A stretch of 64,000 nt of DNA. Origin: UMGS1649 sp045604405 (lineage in GTDB: Bacteria > Bacillota > Clostridia > TANB77 > CAG-465). Both the position numbers and the translations under genes were made by a program. Positions 34,680-42,857 of this stretch are shown here, piece by piece. Below the pieces are notes generated by a model, which saw nothing but the letters and a program-made list of their open reading frames with translations, was not told the DNA's origin and ran no database searches. The first letter of the stretch is position 1, and every line of letters starts with the position of its first letter. The DNA is taken from contig JAZUNZ010000048.1 in assembly GCA_045604405.1 (NCBI GenBank), positions 54,714-118,713 of the forward strand, written 5' to 3'.

Positions 34680-34850
34680 ATGAAAAGAAAAAAAGGTGTA
34701 TCACTAATAGTACTAGTGATAACAGTTATTAGTATGTACAACGAAACAATAAGATATAGAAAAGTTACTCCCGAAAATATCATGAAAGTAATAAGAAAAA
34801 TAACATATAATAAAGAATCAGTAAGAATTATTCTTGCTGATTCTTTATAG
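34680..34850 (+). pseudogene. Truncated prepilin-like gene beside the IS end
   Basis: 56 residues from ATG 34680. The first 17 residues (MKRKKGVSLIVLVITVI) copy the prepilin-like N-terminus of 33683, and promoter and ribosome binding site are copied too. After SMYNE the sequence is polar and unlike a pilin, and it stops exactly at the outer base of the IS-like repeat at 34850. The rest of the gene appears to have been deleted or replaced. It could still be expressed as a short membrane peptide. Confidence 0.65.
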
Positions 34851-34906
34851 ACTCTAAGTCAATAGTTGGGGTGTAGATAATGTAAAAGTTATCTACATCT
34901 CTCTTT
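34850..34906 (+). repeat. Hairpin-bearing repeat, copy 3 (left end of the IS)
   Basis: Same layout as copy 1 at 734: 24-bp start, then stem GTAGATAA/TTATCTAC (34873-34896) around the same TGTAAAAG loop, then ATCTCTCTTTTT. All eight stem pairs are kept while several pairs differ from copy 1. Confidence 0.75.
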
Positions 34907-35019
34907 TTAACTGCATTTTAAGGTTGGAACACAAATAAATATTAAAATGTAATAAAATATATGTTTTAGGGCATGCTAACGCAAGCCTTACGACCGAATA
35001 AGATATATTTAATGTTGTT

Positions 35020-36214
35020 TTAAGAACAAGCCATTAATATTCTAAGTCTAAAGTTTTTAAAATTTCTGAAGCCAAAAGATATTCTTTTAAGAGTTTTAAT
35101 CTTAGTATTTAAGCCTTCAGTAATACCATTGCTGTAATTAGTATAAAAAGAGTTTATGATGTATTTGTGCCATTTAAAATAAGTTTGTAAATGTTTGTTA
35201 AATTCAGGTAAATTACAATTACTAGCATAAGTCATAAACTCTTTAAATAGCATAACTTTTTTTATCTGGATTCTTTTCATCAATAACTTCAAATAGTTTT
35301 TGTACAATAGAATATGCCCATCTGAGATTTTCATCGTAATCTAACATTCTACATAATTGTTGGTATTTATCTACATCTAGCTGGTTAATCCTTTTGTGCA
35401 AGACAGATTTACTATGTTTAAAGTAGAGACGTACATCTTTAGGAAGATCTTTTTGTACGTCTTTTCTAACATTATCTAAAGCCCAATGCATAAGTCTAGT
35501 GAAGTGAAAAGTGTCTGCTACAATTTTAGCATTAGGAAAAGTTTCTTGTATAATATTTTTAAAGAACATAGATAAATCCATAGCAACAAGTTTAACTTGT
35601 TTAGTGTTAGTAATATTCTTAAAGAAATGACTTAAAGCTTCTTCAGAACGAGCAGAAACAACATCAATAACTTTATGTGAATTAAGGTCGGTAATAGCAA
35701 CTTGAAACTTATTTCCACCAGAATTACCTCTAAATTCATCAATCCCAATAGCTTCAGGAAGGTAAGTGATATTGTGAAAGATAGGCATAAATTTAGACAT
35801 AAGTCTAATAACATTTCCAACGGACATATTGTTGTCTTTACCAATTTGAGAGAAATTACGCATATCTGTAAGTCCATCGAAGACAGAATTAACCACATCA
35901 TTTGAGTGTCTGTAAAATTTTTCAACAAAAGAATTTGTTTCAGCAAATCTTTTACCACAATTAGTACAAAGATATCTGCGCCTGTTATAATAGACTTTAG
36001 TAGTTCTTTTATTAACAACAATGTGATTAAAAGAACGAAGATAGTAGTCGTGGACACGAGAAGTTTTAGTTTTGCAACAAGGACAAATATGTTCTGTAAC
36101 TGGGCAAGAAATCCAAAGTTCAATTAAATTTTTAGAAAATTTAACTTTATCTTGTTTAACTCCTTGCAAATTTAATAAATCTGTTATATTATTTGTATGC
36201 AATTGAATCACCAA
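35020..36214 (-). pseudogene. ISL3-family transposase, broken by a +1 frameshift
   Basis: The N-terminal frame (36214-35243) starts with TTG and has the ISL3 zinc finger (CPCCKTKTSRVHDYY...YLCTNCGKRF), then the DDE domain with GIDEFRGNSGGNKFQVAITDL and VAMDLSMFFKNIIQETFPNAKIVADTFHFTRLMHWA. Near 35258 it leaves the frame in a run of seven A (minus strand). The remaining 80 or so residues (VMLFKEFMTYASNCNLPEF...NGITEGLNTKIKTLKRISFGFRNFKNFRLRILM) continue in the frame reached by skipping one base, to 35020. One A fewer would restore a normal transposase of about 400 residues. Mutation or sequencing error is likelier than programmed shifting. Confidence 0.85.
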
Positions 36215-36376
36215 CTTAACCTTTCTTTGTTTTTGTGGTTAATTACATTTTAAGGTATTTGTGATTTAATTGCAATTTTTATGCAAAAAATTAGGTTAAG
36301 GTGTTTTCACACCCCAACCTAAATTATACAGCCAAAAAACTACGAAAATATTGTCTTTTTTATGTACATATATTTG

Positions 36377-36405
36377 TTGACTTATAAAAATATATGTGAT
36401 AACAT
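36377..36405 (+). promoter_or_regulatory. Promoter of the small-protein/coiled-coil operon
   Basis: TTGACT (36377-36382), 17-bp spacer, TAACAT (36400-36405), just outside the IS right end. Confidence 0.55.
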
Positions 36406-36449
36406 GTAGTAGGAAAATATAGTGCAAAATTGCATGAGCGGAGGTAATT

Positions 36450-36584
36450 ATGAAGGAAAAAGATTTTTATGAAGAAAAAGAATTAGAGCAAGATATGGAA
36501 GACATTGATAAAGCTTTAGAGTTGTTAAGAGGTTATGATAATTTAATTCAAAAATATAAAGAGTTAAAAGAAAATGAGGGGTAA
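36450..36584 (+). CDS. Small acidic/helical protein of unknown function
   Basis: 44 residues: starts MKEKDFYEEKELEQDMED and is rich in Lys and Glu, with a heptad-like pattern (ALELLRGYDNLIQKYKEL). A GGAGG site lies six bases before the ATG, and the gene ends six bases before the coiled-coil gene, whose ribosome binding site it contains. The good initiation signals and tight spacing support a real gene. It might bind the coiled-coil partner downstream. Confidence 0.65.
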   Translation: MKEKDFYEEKELEQDMEDIDKALELLRGYDNLIQKYKELKENEG

Positions 36585-36589
36585 ATAGT

Positions 36590-37900
36590 ATGGATAAGAA
36601 ACAAAGATTAGCAAGACTAGATGCGCAATACAAAGAAACTATAAATAGTATAACTAGGTTACAAGGAGAAGTTATAGAATTTGAAGAAACTGAAGATTAT
36701 GAAGAGTATAAAGACTATAAAAATAGCGGAAAAGATGTTCTAGTAAAAGCTATGTATTCTAAGGAAGATGAAGTGTATAAAAAGATTGATGAAAAAACAG
36801 TACAAGCAGCGGCTATTTATGACGAAATGATTAATGCTGTTTATGAGCTAGTTAAAGAGATAGATGAATCAATAGCTTCTTTGAACGCAAAATTAGAGGT
36901 TAATAAAAAGGCGCTTAAGAAAACAGAAACAAGAATAAAGAGACAACAAACGCAAATTAATAAATTAAAAGATTCCGAGGAATATAAAAAGGGGGATGAA
37001 GCGACACTTTTAAAAGTTCAAGATTTAGAAAGACAACTTAAAGCTAGTTTTGAAACGAGAGACGATATATTAAATCTAATAAAAACATACGAAGAGAAAA
37101 GTACAATTAAAAAGAAAGAAAAAGAATACTATATGGATATGTATGGCGGAGAAATAGAAGAATTAGAAGCAAAAAAAGCTGCTGAACAAGCACGTTTGGA
37201 AGCTGAGAAAAAAGCCGAAGCAGAGAAAGATAAAGACAAAGATAAGGACAAGGATTCAAAAGATAAGTCTAAACAACAAGTAGTTGCTGGAGCACCAGTT
37301 GTTGAGGAAGATCCTGAAAAGAAATTACAAAAAGACTTTGAAGAATTATATAGTAAGGCAAAACGTAATGCTTTAACAGAAAAGGATTTTGATAAACTTG
37401 CAGAGATAATGAAAAATCCAGAAAATTATGACAAATTAGGAATTACAACAGGTGTAGTATTTAATAAGGCAAAAACTATATTTAAAGCCTTAGGAAATGT
37501 TGCTTCAATTAATAATTTAACAGCAAAAAATGCTGAAGAAAAAATAGCAGTCGAATTAGAAAAGGCGCAAGAAATAGTAAAACAAGATAGGGACAAATTA
37601 TCTGATGATGAACAAATTATATGGGATAATGCACAAAAACATATTGTACAATATAGTTCATTACAATCAGTAATGAAAGTATATGAAAACGTTTCAAAAG
37701 AAAGAACAAAAGCTAAATGGGGATGGTTAATAGAATTTGAAGAAACTTCTAAGCCTGCATTACCAGCAGAGCCTGCAGCAACAAAACCAAAAGATAATAG
37801 TTTTAATTCAAAACTTGCATCACAAACAGTAAAAGATGCAGACTATAAAGATGTTGCGGTAAAAGATACTAAAGTACAAACACAAGAACAAACAAAATAA
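36590..37900 (+). CDS. Long coiled-coil protein of unknown function
   Basis: 436 residues. There is no signal peptide or membrane helix. Residues about 1-205 are predicted coiled coil (NKKALKKTETRIKRQQTQINKLK; EELEAKKAAEQARLEAEKKAEAEK). A KDKDKDKDKDSKDKSK tract lies near 208-223, and a second helical domain covers about 240-375. The C-terminus is Pro/Ala/Lys-rich and disordered. I do not recognise a family. It is co-transcribed with the 44-residue gene and probably with fabG and pyrH downstream. A structural or scaffold role is only a guess. Confidence 0.7.
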   Translation: MDKKQRLARLDAQYKETINSITRLQGEVIEFEETEDYEEYKDYKNSGKDVLVKAMYSKEDEVYKKIDEKTVQAAAIYDEMINAVYELVKEIDESIASLNAKLEVNKKALKKTETRIKRQQTQINKLKDSEEYKKGDEATLLKVQDLERQLKASFETRDDILNLIKTYEEKSTIKKKEKEYYMDMYGGEIEELEAKKAAEQARLEAEKKAEAEKDKDKDKDKDSKDKSKQQVVAGAPVVEEDPEKKLQKDFEELYSKAKRNALTEKDFDKLAEIMKNPENYDKLGITTGVVFNKAKTIFKALGNVASINNLTAKNAEEKIAVELEKAQEIVKQDRDKLSDDEQIIWDNAQKHIVQYSSLQSVMKVYENVSKERTKAKWGWLIEFEETSKPALPAEPAATKPKDNSFNSKLASQTVKDADYKDVAVKDTKVQTQEQTK

Positions 37901-37916
37901 TATTTGGAGGTAACTA

Positions 37917-38654
37917 ATGAAAACGGTAATAGTAACAGGAGGATCTAGAGGTATTGGAAAAGCAATAGTATATGCTTTTGCCAATGCAGGATATAATGTA
38001 ATACTTAACTATAACCAATCAGAACAATCTGCAAGAAATATAGTTGAAGATTTAAAAGACTGTCAAGGAATAGTAGAAATGGTAAAGGCGGATGTATCTG
38101 TTCGTGACCAAGTTGATGCTATGATTGAATATGTAAATAAAGAATTTGGTGGAATAGATGTTATAGTTAATAATGCGGGAATATCTCATGTAGGTCTATT
38201 TGATGAAATTTCTGAAGAAGAATTTAGAAAAGTTTTAGATGTAAACTTAATGGGTGTATTTAATGTTACTCAATCTGCCTTAAAAGAATGTATGTTGTCT
38301 AGAAAAAATGGAACAATAATTAACATATCTTCTATATGGGGAATAGCAGGTGCTTCATGTGAAGTTGCATATTCTGCATCTAAAGCAGGAGTAATCGGTC
38401 TTACTAAAGGCTTAGCAAAAGAACTTGCTCCAAGCAATATTACAGTAAATGCAATAGCGCCAGGAGCAATTGCTACAGATATGATATACAAAGAATATTC
38501 TGAATCAGAGATTAATGATATTGAAAAAGATATACCAATGGGAAGATTAGGAACTCCTATTGAAATAGCTAATTTAGCATTGTATCTAGCATCAGATAAT
38601 GCAAGGTACATAACGGGACAAGTAATAAGTCCAAATGGTGGTATGGTTATATAG
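37917..38654 (+). CDS. Short-chain dehydrogenase, FabG-like 3-oxoacyl-ACP reductase
   Basis: 245 residues, classical SDR. The NADPH motif is TGGSRGIG (about 7-14), followed by NNAG (about 82-85), catalytic Ser in INISSIWG (about 139) and YSASK (Tyr about 152, Lys about 156). FabG reduces 3-oxoacyl-ACP in fatty-acid elongation, but many paralogues act on other substrates and no other fab gene is nearby, so the name is provisional. GGAGG precedes the ATG. It is followed nine bases later by pyrH. Confidence 0.85.
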   Translation: MKTVIVTGGSRGIGKAIVYAFANAGYNVILNYNQSEQSARNIVEDLKDCQGIVEMVKADVSVRDQVDAMIEYVNKEFGGIDVIVNNAGISHVGLFDEISEEEFRKVLDVNLMGVFNVTQSALKECMLSRKNGTIINISSIWGIAGASCEVAYSASKAGVIGLTKGLAKELAPSNITVNAIAPGAIATDMIYKEYSESEINDIEKDIPMGRLGTPIEIANLALYLASDNARYITGQVISPNGGMVI

Positions 38655-38662
38655 AGGTGTGT

Positions 38663-39364
38663 ATGAGTTATAAACGTGTTCTTATAAAACTTAGTGGAGA
38701 AGCTTTAGGGGATGATACTGGAAGAGGAATAGATAACGGAAAACTTGAAATGGTATCTGAACAAATAATAAAGCTTGCAGACAGTGGTGTAGAGTGTGCT
38801 ATAGTTGTCGGTGCAGGAAACTTTTGGAGAGGAAGATATGGCAAAGAATACATAGAAAGAACTACTTCAGATTATATGGGTATGCTTGCAACAACATTAA
38901 ATGCTTTAGCACTACAGTCAATACTTGAGTCTAAAGGCAAACAAGTAAGGCTTCAAACTGCAATAGAGATGAGAGCAGTTGCAGAACCATATATAAGAAG
39001 AAAGGCAATGAGGCATTTTGAAAAAGGAAGAATAGTAATATTTGCCTGTGGAACAGGAAATCCTTACTTTACAACAGATACAGCTGCAGTACTTAGAGCT
39101 GTTGAAACGGAATGCGATGCTATACTTCTTGCAAAAAACGTTGATGGAGTTTATGATAAAGATCCTAAAGAGTTTAAAGATGCTGTTAAATTTGAAGCAT
39201 TAACATATATGGATGTTATATCTAAAGGTCTAAAAGTTATGGACGCTACAGCTATAACATTATGTATGGAAAACAATTTACCAATTATATCATTTGCCTT
39301 AAATGAAAAAGATTCTATTCTAAGGGCGGCAAAAGGGGAGAAAATAGGAACAACAATAAAATAG
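38663..39364 (+). CDS. pyrH: Uridylate kinase
   Basis: 233 residues from ATG 38663, which has GAGG upstream. The amino-acid-kinase fold shows at RVLIKLSGEAL, VGAGNFWRGR (about 52-61), the DYMGMLATTLNALALQ block and the UMP/ATP site GTGNPYFTTDTAA (about 132-144). It phosphorylates UMP to UDP and feeds pyrimidine nucleotides and UDP-sugars. The usual neighbours tsf and frr are absent. It ends with a strong terminator. Confidence 0.95.
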   Translation: MSYKRVLIKLSGEALGDDTGRGIDNGKLEMVSEQIIKLADSGVECAIVVGAGNFWRGRYGKEYIERTTSDYMGMLATTLNALALQSILESKGKQVRLQTAIEMRAVAEPYIRRKAMRHFEKGRIVIFACGTGNPYFTTDTAAVLRAVETECDAILLAKNVDGVYDKDPKEFKDAVKFEALTYMDVISKGLKVMDATAITLCMENNLPIISFALNEKDSILRAAKGEKIGTTIK

Positions 39365-39370
39365 TTTTTA

Positions 39371-39397
39371 AAAGGTTAACTCACGTTAACCTTTTTT
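39371..39397 (+). terminator. pyrH terminator
   Basis: Perfect 10-bp stem AAAGGTTAAC/GTTAACCTTT with a TCAC loop and T run. Confidence 0.92.
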
Positions 39398-39427
39398 GTG
39401 TAAAAATGAAAAAGTTGAATTTTTCTC

Positions 39428-39456
39428 TTGACATTTACACAAACTTATTGTATATT
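39428..39456 (+). promoter_or_regulatory. Promoter of tRNA-Met
   Basis: TTGACA (39428-39433), 17-bp spacer, TATATT (39451-39456). Confidence 0.75.
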
Positions 39457-39469
39457 TATTATTGTTGAT

Positions 39470-39546
39470 GGCGGCGTAGCTTAGTTGGCTAGAGCGTACG
39501 GTTCATACCCGTAAGGTCATTGGTTCGATTCCAATCGCCGCTACCA
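39470..39546 (+). tRNA. tRNA-Met, elongator (anticodon CAT)
   Basis: Acceptor GGCGGCG/CGCCGCT with a G1-C72 pair, anticodon stem TACGG/CCGTA with CAT at 39504-39506, T loop TTCGATT, encoded CCA. The paired first base separates it from the initiator at 47082. tRNA-Ile2, which also carries CAT, cannot be fully excluded but the sequence looks like Met. Confidence 0.93.
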
Positions 39547-39611
39547 TAATTTACCGCACTTTATGTGCGGTATTTTTGTAGTTATAAAAAAATTTAGAAA
39601 AACAATTGACT
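39543..39611 (+). repeat. Direct repeat around dinD, copy A (tRNA end, terminator, -35 region)
   Basis: Starts with the ACCA of tRNA-Met, runs through the tRNA terminator (CCGCAC-TTTAT-GTGCGG then T-rich, 39554-39576) and on to the TTGACT of the dinD promoter. It matches 40597-40670, where the first 31 bases (40597-40627) are nearly identical and the rest is looser. Confidence 0.85.
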
Positions 39612-39634
39612 TTTACAAACAAATGTTCTATAAT
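39606..39634 (+). promoter_or_regulatory. dinD promoter with an embedded LexA-like box
   Basis: TTGACT (39606-39611), 17-bp spacer, TATAAT (39629-39634). CAAACAAATGTTCT at 39616-39629 sits between the hexamers and agrees with CGAACRNRYGTTYG at 12 of 14 positions. dinD is a LexA target in E. coli, which supports this reading. Confidence 0.78.
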
Positions 39635-39700
39635 AATATTTAAATAATTAAAAATAAAATATTAAAAAACGGAGATGATATTAATGAAAGAAAAAATAAT

Positions 39701-40516
39701 ATGTCATTTGAGGATATTAAATACATTGATGAAAATGGGGTGGAATTTTGGTATGCGAGAGAACTTATGCCCGTTTTGCAATATGCAAAGTGGCAAAACT
39801 TTAAAAAGATAATTGATAAAGCAATGATTGCTTGCCAAAATAGCGAAATATCAATAAAAGATTGTTTTACTGACATCAGTAAGCCAATAATTTCCGGAAA
39901 AGGAAAACAAGAATTAGTAGAAGATTATAAACTAACTAGATATGCCTGTTATTTAATAGCGCAAAATGGAGATAGCAGAAAAAAAGTAATTGCTCTCGCT
40001 CAAACATATTTTGCAGTTCAAACTAGGAAACAAGAAGTTAGCGAAAAGGAATATAGTCTGCTTACTGAAGATGAAAAAAGATTTTATCAAAGAAATTTAA
40101 CAAGAAAAGGAAACTATTCACTTAATCAAACTGCTAAACAAGCAGGAGTTAAAAATTTTGATAGATTTCATAATAGTGGATATAAAGGGTTATACAATGG
40201 TGAGACTGCAGATATCATTGCTAAGAGGAAAGGGTTAAGATATAGAGAAGATATTTTAGACAATATGGGAAGTGAAGAACTTGCGGCTAATTTATTCCGT
40301 ATTACGCAGACAGAATCAAAATTAAAAAATGATAGTATCTCTACAGAAAAAGAGGCAAATAAAACTCATTATAATATCGGGAAAAACATTAGAGAAGTAA
40401 TTGCAAAAAATGGAGGAACAATGCCAGAACAATTACCAACACCTAAAAAAAGTTTAAAACAACTTGAAAAAGAGAATAAGAAAGATATAAATTGTTGCCA
40501 TATGGATAAAAGATAA
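39701..40516 (+). CDS. dinD: DNA-damage-inducible protein D
   Basis: 271 residues, near the E. coli length. Conserved blocks are FEDIKYIDENGVEFWYARELMPVLQY, DYKLTRYACYLIAQNGD, IALAQTYFAVQTRKQE, MGSEELAANLFRITQTE and GGTMPEQLPTPKKSLKQLE. DinD inhibits RecA-mediated strand exchange in E. coli, and its wider role is unclear. The best ribosome binding site (GGAG 39671) points to ATG 39684, which is in a different frame. One more A in the run at 39691-39696 would join it to the body as MKEKNNMSFEDI. So either the gene has a frameshift or it starts weakly at 39701. It lies between direct repeats. Confidence 0.92.
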   Translation: MSFEDIKYIDENGVEFWYARELMPVLQYAKWQNFKKIIDKAMIACQNSEISIKDCFTDISKPIISGKGKQELVEDYKLTRYACYLIAQNGDSRKKVIALAQTYFAVQTRKQEVSEKEYSLLTEDEKRFYQRNLTRKGNYSLNQTAKQAGVKNFDRFHNSGYKGLYNGETADIIAKRKGLRYREDILDNMGSEELAANLFRITQTESKLKNDSISTEKEANKTHYNIGKNIREVIAKNGGTMPEQLPTPKKSLKQLEKENKKDINCCHMDKR

Positions 40517-40596
40517 ATTTTATATTAAAGTATAATCATATATATATATTAAAAGAGAACAGTATAGGATTTTTTATAAATATGTTTTTAAATGCC

Positions 40597-40670
40597 ACCA
40601 TAATTTACCGCACTTTATGTGCGGCATTTTTTGTAGTTATAAAAAGAAAAATGTAGAAAAATAATTGAAT
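40597..40670 (+). repeat. Direct repeat around dinD, copy B
   Basis: Second copy of tRNA 3' end (GCCACCA against GCTACCA), terminator hairpin CCGCAC/GTGCGG and -35 region, now in front of the LCP gene. The interval 40517-40596 between dinD and this repeat has no gene. Confidence 0.85.
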
Positions 40671-40693
40671 ATAATATATTGTAGTGATATAAT
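40665..40693 (+). promoter_or_regulatory. Promoter of the second LCP gene
   Basis: TTGAAT (40665-40670), 17-bp spacer, TATAAT (40688-40693). No LexA-like box is present in this spacer. Confidence 0.75.
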
Positions 40694-40718
40694 GTAGCTC
40701 TGGAAGGGTGGAAATATA

Positions 40719-42818
40719 ATGGAAGATAGAAAACAGAGGAGAACTGTTAGAGGAGAAAAAACTATAAAAGAAGATAAGATAAAGGATGAAAAAGTAAAAA
40801 GCAATAAAACACCAAAAGAAAAAAAGCCTATTAATGTATTAAACTTAATAAGCAGAATTTTAGTAGTGCTTTTAGCTGCAATTATAGTGGCGGTGTTAGG
40901 TATGGTTGTATATTTGAAGGTATTACCTAATAAGTTTTTAATACCACTATGTATATCAGCCGTGTTACTTATGGGTGCTGGAATATTCATGGTATTTAGA
41001 AAGAAAACGCTAAAAGTATTTAGAATAATTGTATCTGCATTAAGCACAGTTTTAATTGTTGTATTTTCTTTTGCTGGACTAAAGTTAATGAAGACTATGG
41101 ACTTTTTAGGCTCTATGACAACTGAAACAGTTAATGTAAAGACATATTCGGTTGTAGTGCTAAAAGAAAGTGGATATACTAAATTAGATGACGTGCAATA
41201 TAGATTATTGTTATATTATGATACAGAGATGAATCAAAACCAAGGAGCAATAACTAAATTAACAGAAGCAATGACTGTAGTTACAGAAAAGACAGATGAC
41301 GTTCACGAGCTTGCTAATAAACTAATTAATAAAGAAGTAGATGCAATACTTATTGAGGATTCATATTATACAATAATAGAAGAAGAGATGTTAGATTTTA
41401 GAGATAAGACAACAGTAGTTTATTCATTTACTTTAGAGGATACTATTGCGACAATAGCTAAAGAAGTAAGTGTAACAAAAGAACCGTTTATTGTATATAT
41501 AAGCGGAATTGATTCTTATGGAAAGATAAGTTCGGTTTCAAGAAGTGATGTTAATATGATAGCAGCTGTTAATCCGCAAACAAAACAAGTGCTTCTTGTA
41601 AATACACCAAGAGATTACTATGTAAAACTTAATGGAACATACGGTTATAGAGATAAGTTAACACATGCGGGAATTTATGGAATAGACATGTCTGTAAAAA
41701 CAATGGAAGATTTATATGACATAGATATAAACTACTATGTTAGAGTAAACTTCACTTCCCTTATAAACATAATAGATGCAATTGGTGGAATTAATGTATA
41801 TTCAGAACAAGCCTTTACTTCAAGAGTAGGTAAGTACAAATTTAAAGAAGGCTACAACCAAATGAACGGAAAACAAGCGTTAGGCTTTGCAAGAGAAAGA
41901 TATGCATTTTCAGATGGGGATAGAATGAGAGGACAAAACCAACAAGCAGTTATTGATGCTGTAATTAAAAAAGTATGCTCATCTTCAACAATACTTACAA
42001 GATTTGATGCTTTGTTAGATTCATTAAAAGGTAGTTTCCAAACAAATATGGACTATACTAAGATGATAGAACTTGTTAGAATGCAAATTTCAGATAATGC
42101 TGAATGGACTATATCTTCAGTAGGAGTTGATGGATCTGGCTCGATGGAAAGAACATATTCAATGGGCAAGACATTATTATCTGTATTAATCCCATATGCA
42201 GGGTCAGTAAATAAAGCTGAGTCAATGATAAAAGATGTTTTAGATGGAGAAGCATTAGAAGGCGGGAATATAGACATTTCAGATTATAATGATTATTTAG
42301 TGGTTTCTAGAGGAAATTATGAAACAGAAGAAAAGAAGCCTGAAAAAGAACCGGAAAAGGAACCCGAAAAAGAACCTGAGCAAACTCCAAGTGAAGGAGA
42401 AAATCCAGGAAATACTACAGAAACTCCGGGAGACAGCACACAAACTGGCGGCGAAACAGAGCCAACTACTCCGGGCGAAGATAATACAACAGTACCGGGG
42501 GATGACACTAATGTAGACAACGGAGGAGACGCTACAGGAGATTCAGGAAATACAGAAAATAATACGCAAACTGGCGGTGAAACAGAACCAACTGAACCAG
42601 GAGGAGACAGCTCAAATACACCAAGCGATAATGGTACAACAGATAACACAGGTGATGTTGAAAATCCAGGAAATACTGGGGATGATAGCCAAGAAACGCC
42701 AAGTCCGGAACAAAATACTAGTGGCACAGATAACACTGAAAACAACCCAAGTAATGTAGAAAGCGCTGGAAATGACACACCAAATACTGAAACTTCAAGT
42801 GAAACAGTTAATGAATAA
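40719..42818 (+). CDS. LCP family protein with a long acidic, low-complexity C-terminal tail
   Basis: 699 residues. A basic cytoplasmic start (about 1-40), three hydrophobic segments (about 41-125), an accessory domain, and the LCP core from YISGIDSYGKISSVSRSDVN (about 262). Core motifs include NTPRDYYVKL, DKLTHAGIYG and GFARERYAF...GDRMRGQNQQ. It is a close paralogue of the protein at 13090 and should transfer a wall glycopolymer. From about residue 536 it carries EKEPEKEPEKEP followed by about 150 residues rich in Gly, Asn, Thr, Pro, Glu and Asp. That tail lies outside the cell and probably spans or binds the wall. Confidence 0.87.
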   Translation: MEDRKQRRTVRGEKTIKEDKIKDEKVKSNKTPKEKKPINVLNLISRILVVLLAAIIVAVLGMVVYLKVLPNKFLIPLCISAVLLMGAGIFMVFRKKTLKVFRIIVSALSTVLIVVFSFAGLKLMKTMDFLGSMTTETVNVKTYSVVVLKESGYTKLDDVQYRLLLYYDTEMNQNQGAITKLTEAMTVVTEKTDDVHELANKLINKEVDAILIEDSYYTIIEEEMLDFRDKTTVVYSFTLEDTIATIAKEVSVTKEPFIVYISGIDSYGKISSVSRSDVNMIAAVNPQTKQVLLVNTPRDYYVKLNGTYGYRDKLTHAGIYGIDMSVKTMEDLYDIDINYYVRVNFTSLINIIDAIGGINVYSEQAFTSRVGKYKFKEGYNQMNGKQALGFARERYAFSDGDRMRGQNQQAVIDAVIKKVCSSSTILTRFDALLDSLKGSFQTNMDYTKMIELVRMQISDNAEWTISSVGVDGSGSMERTYSMGKTLLSVLIPYAGSVNKAESMIKDVLDGEALEGGNIDISDYNDYLVVSRGNYETEEKKPEKEPEKEPEKEPEQTPSEGENPGNTTETPGDSTQTGGETEPTTPGEDNTTVPGDDTNVDNGGDATGDSGNTENNTQTGGETEPTEPGGDSSNTPSDNGTTDNTGDVENPGNTGDDSQETPSPEQNTSGTDNTENNPSNVESAGNDTPNTETSSETVNE

Positions 42819-42827
42819 TAACTCAAG

Positions 42828-42857
42828 ACAAGATCATAATTTATGGTCTTGTTTTTT
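42828..42857 (+). terminator. Terminator of the second LCP gene
   Basis: Stem ACAAGATCAT/ATGGTCTTGT with a 5-nt loop and a T run. The rest of 42858-43056 is AT-rich with TATAAT-like elements near 43028, but I could not settle on one promoter. Confidence 0.82.

Larger units (their letters stand above)
34850..36333. mobile_element. ISL3-family insertion sequence
   Basis: About 1.48 kb. The left end starts GACTCTAAGTCAATA then GTTGGGGTGT. The right end, read on the minus strand, starts GGCTGTATAATTTA then GGTTGGGGTGT. These form imperfect 25-bp inverted repeats that are best conserved at TTGGGGTGT. The only gene is an ISL3-type transposase on the minus strand. No 8-bp target duplication is clear at the proposed ends, so the borders are tentative. 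Confidence 0.75.

Noticed and set aside
35243..35270. Programmed -1 frameshift at A-AAA-AAG in the transposase
   Set aside because: A -1 shift leads into a third frame that soon stops. The downstream half needs skipping of one base, so a mutation or read error is more likely.
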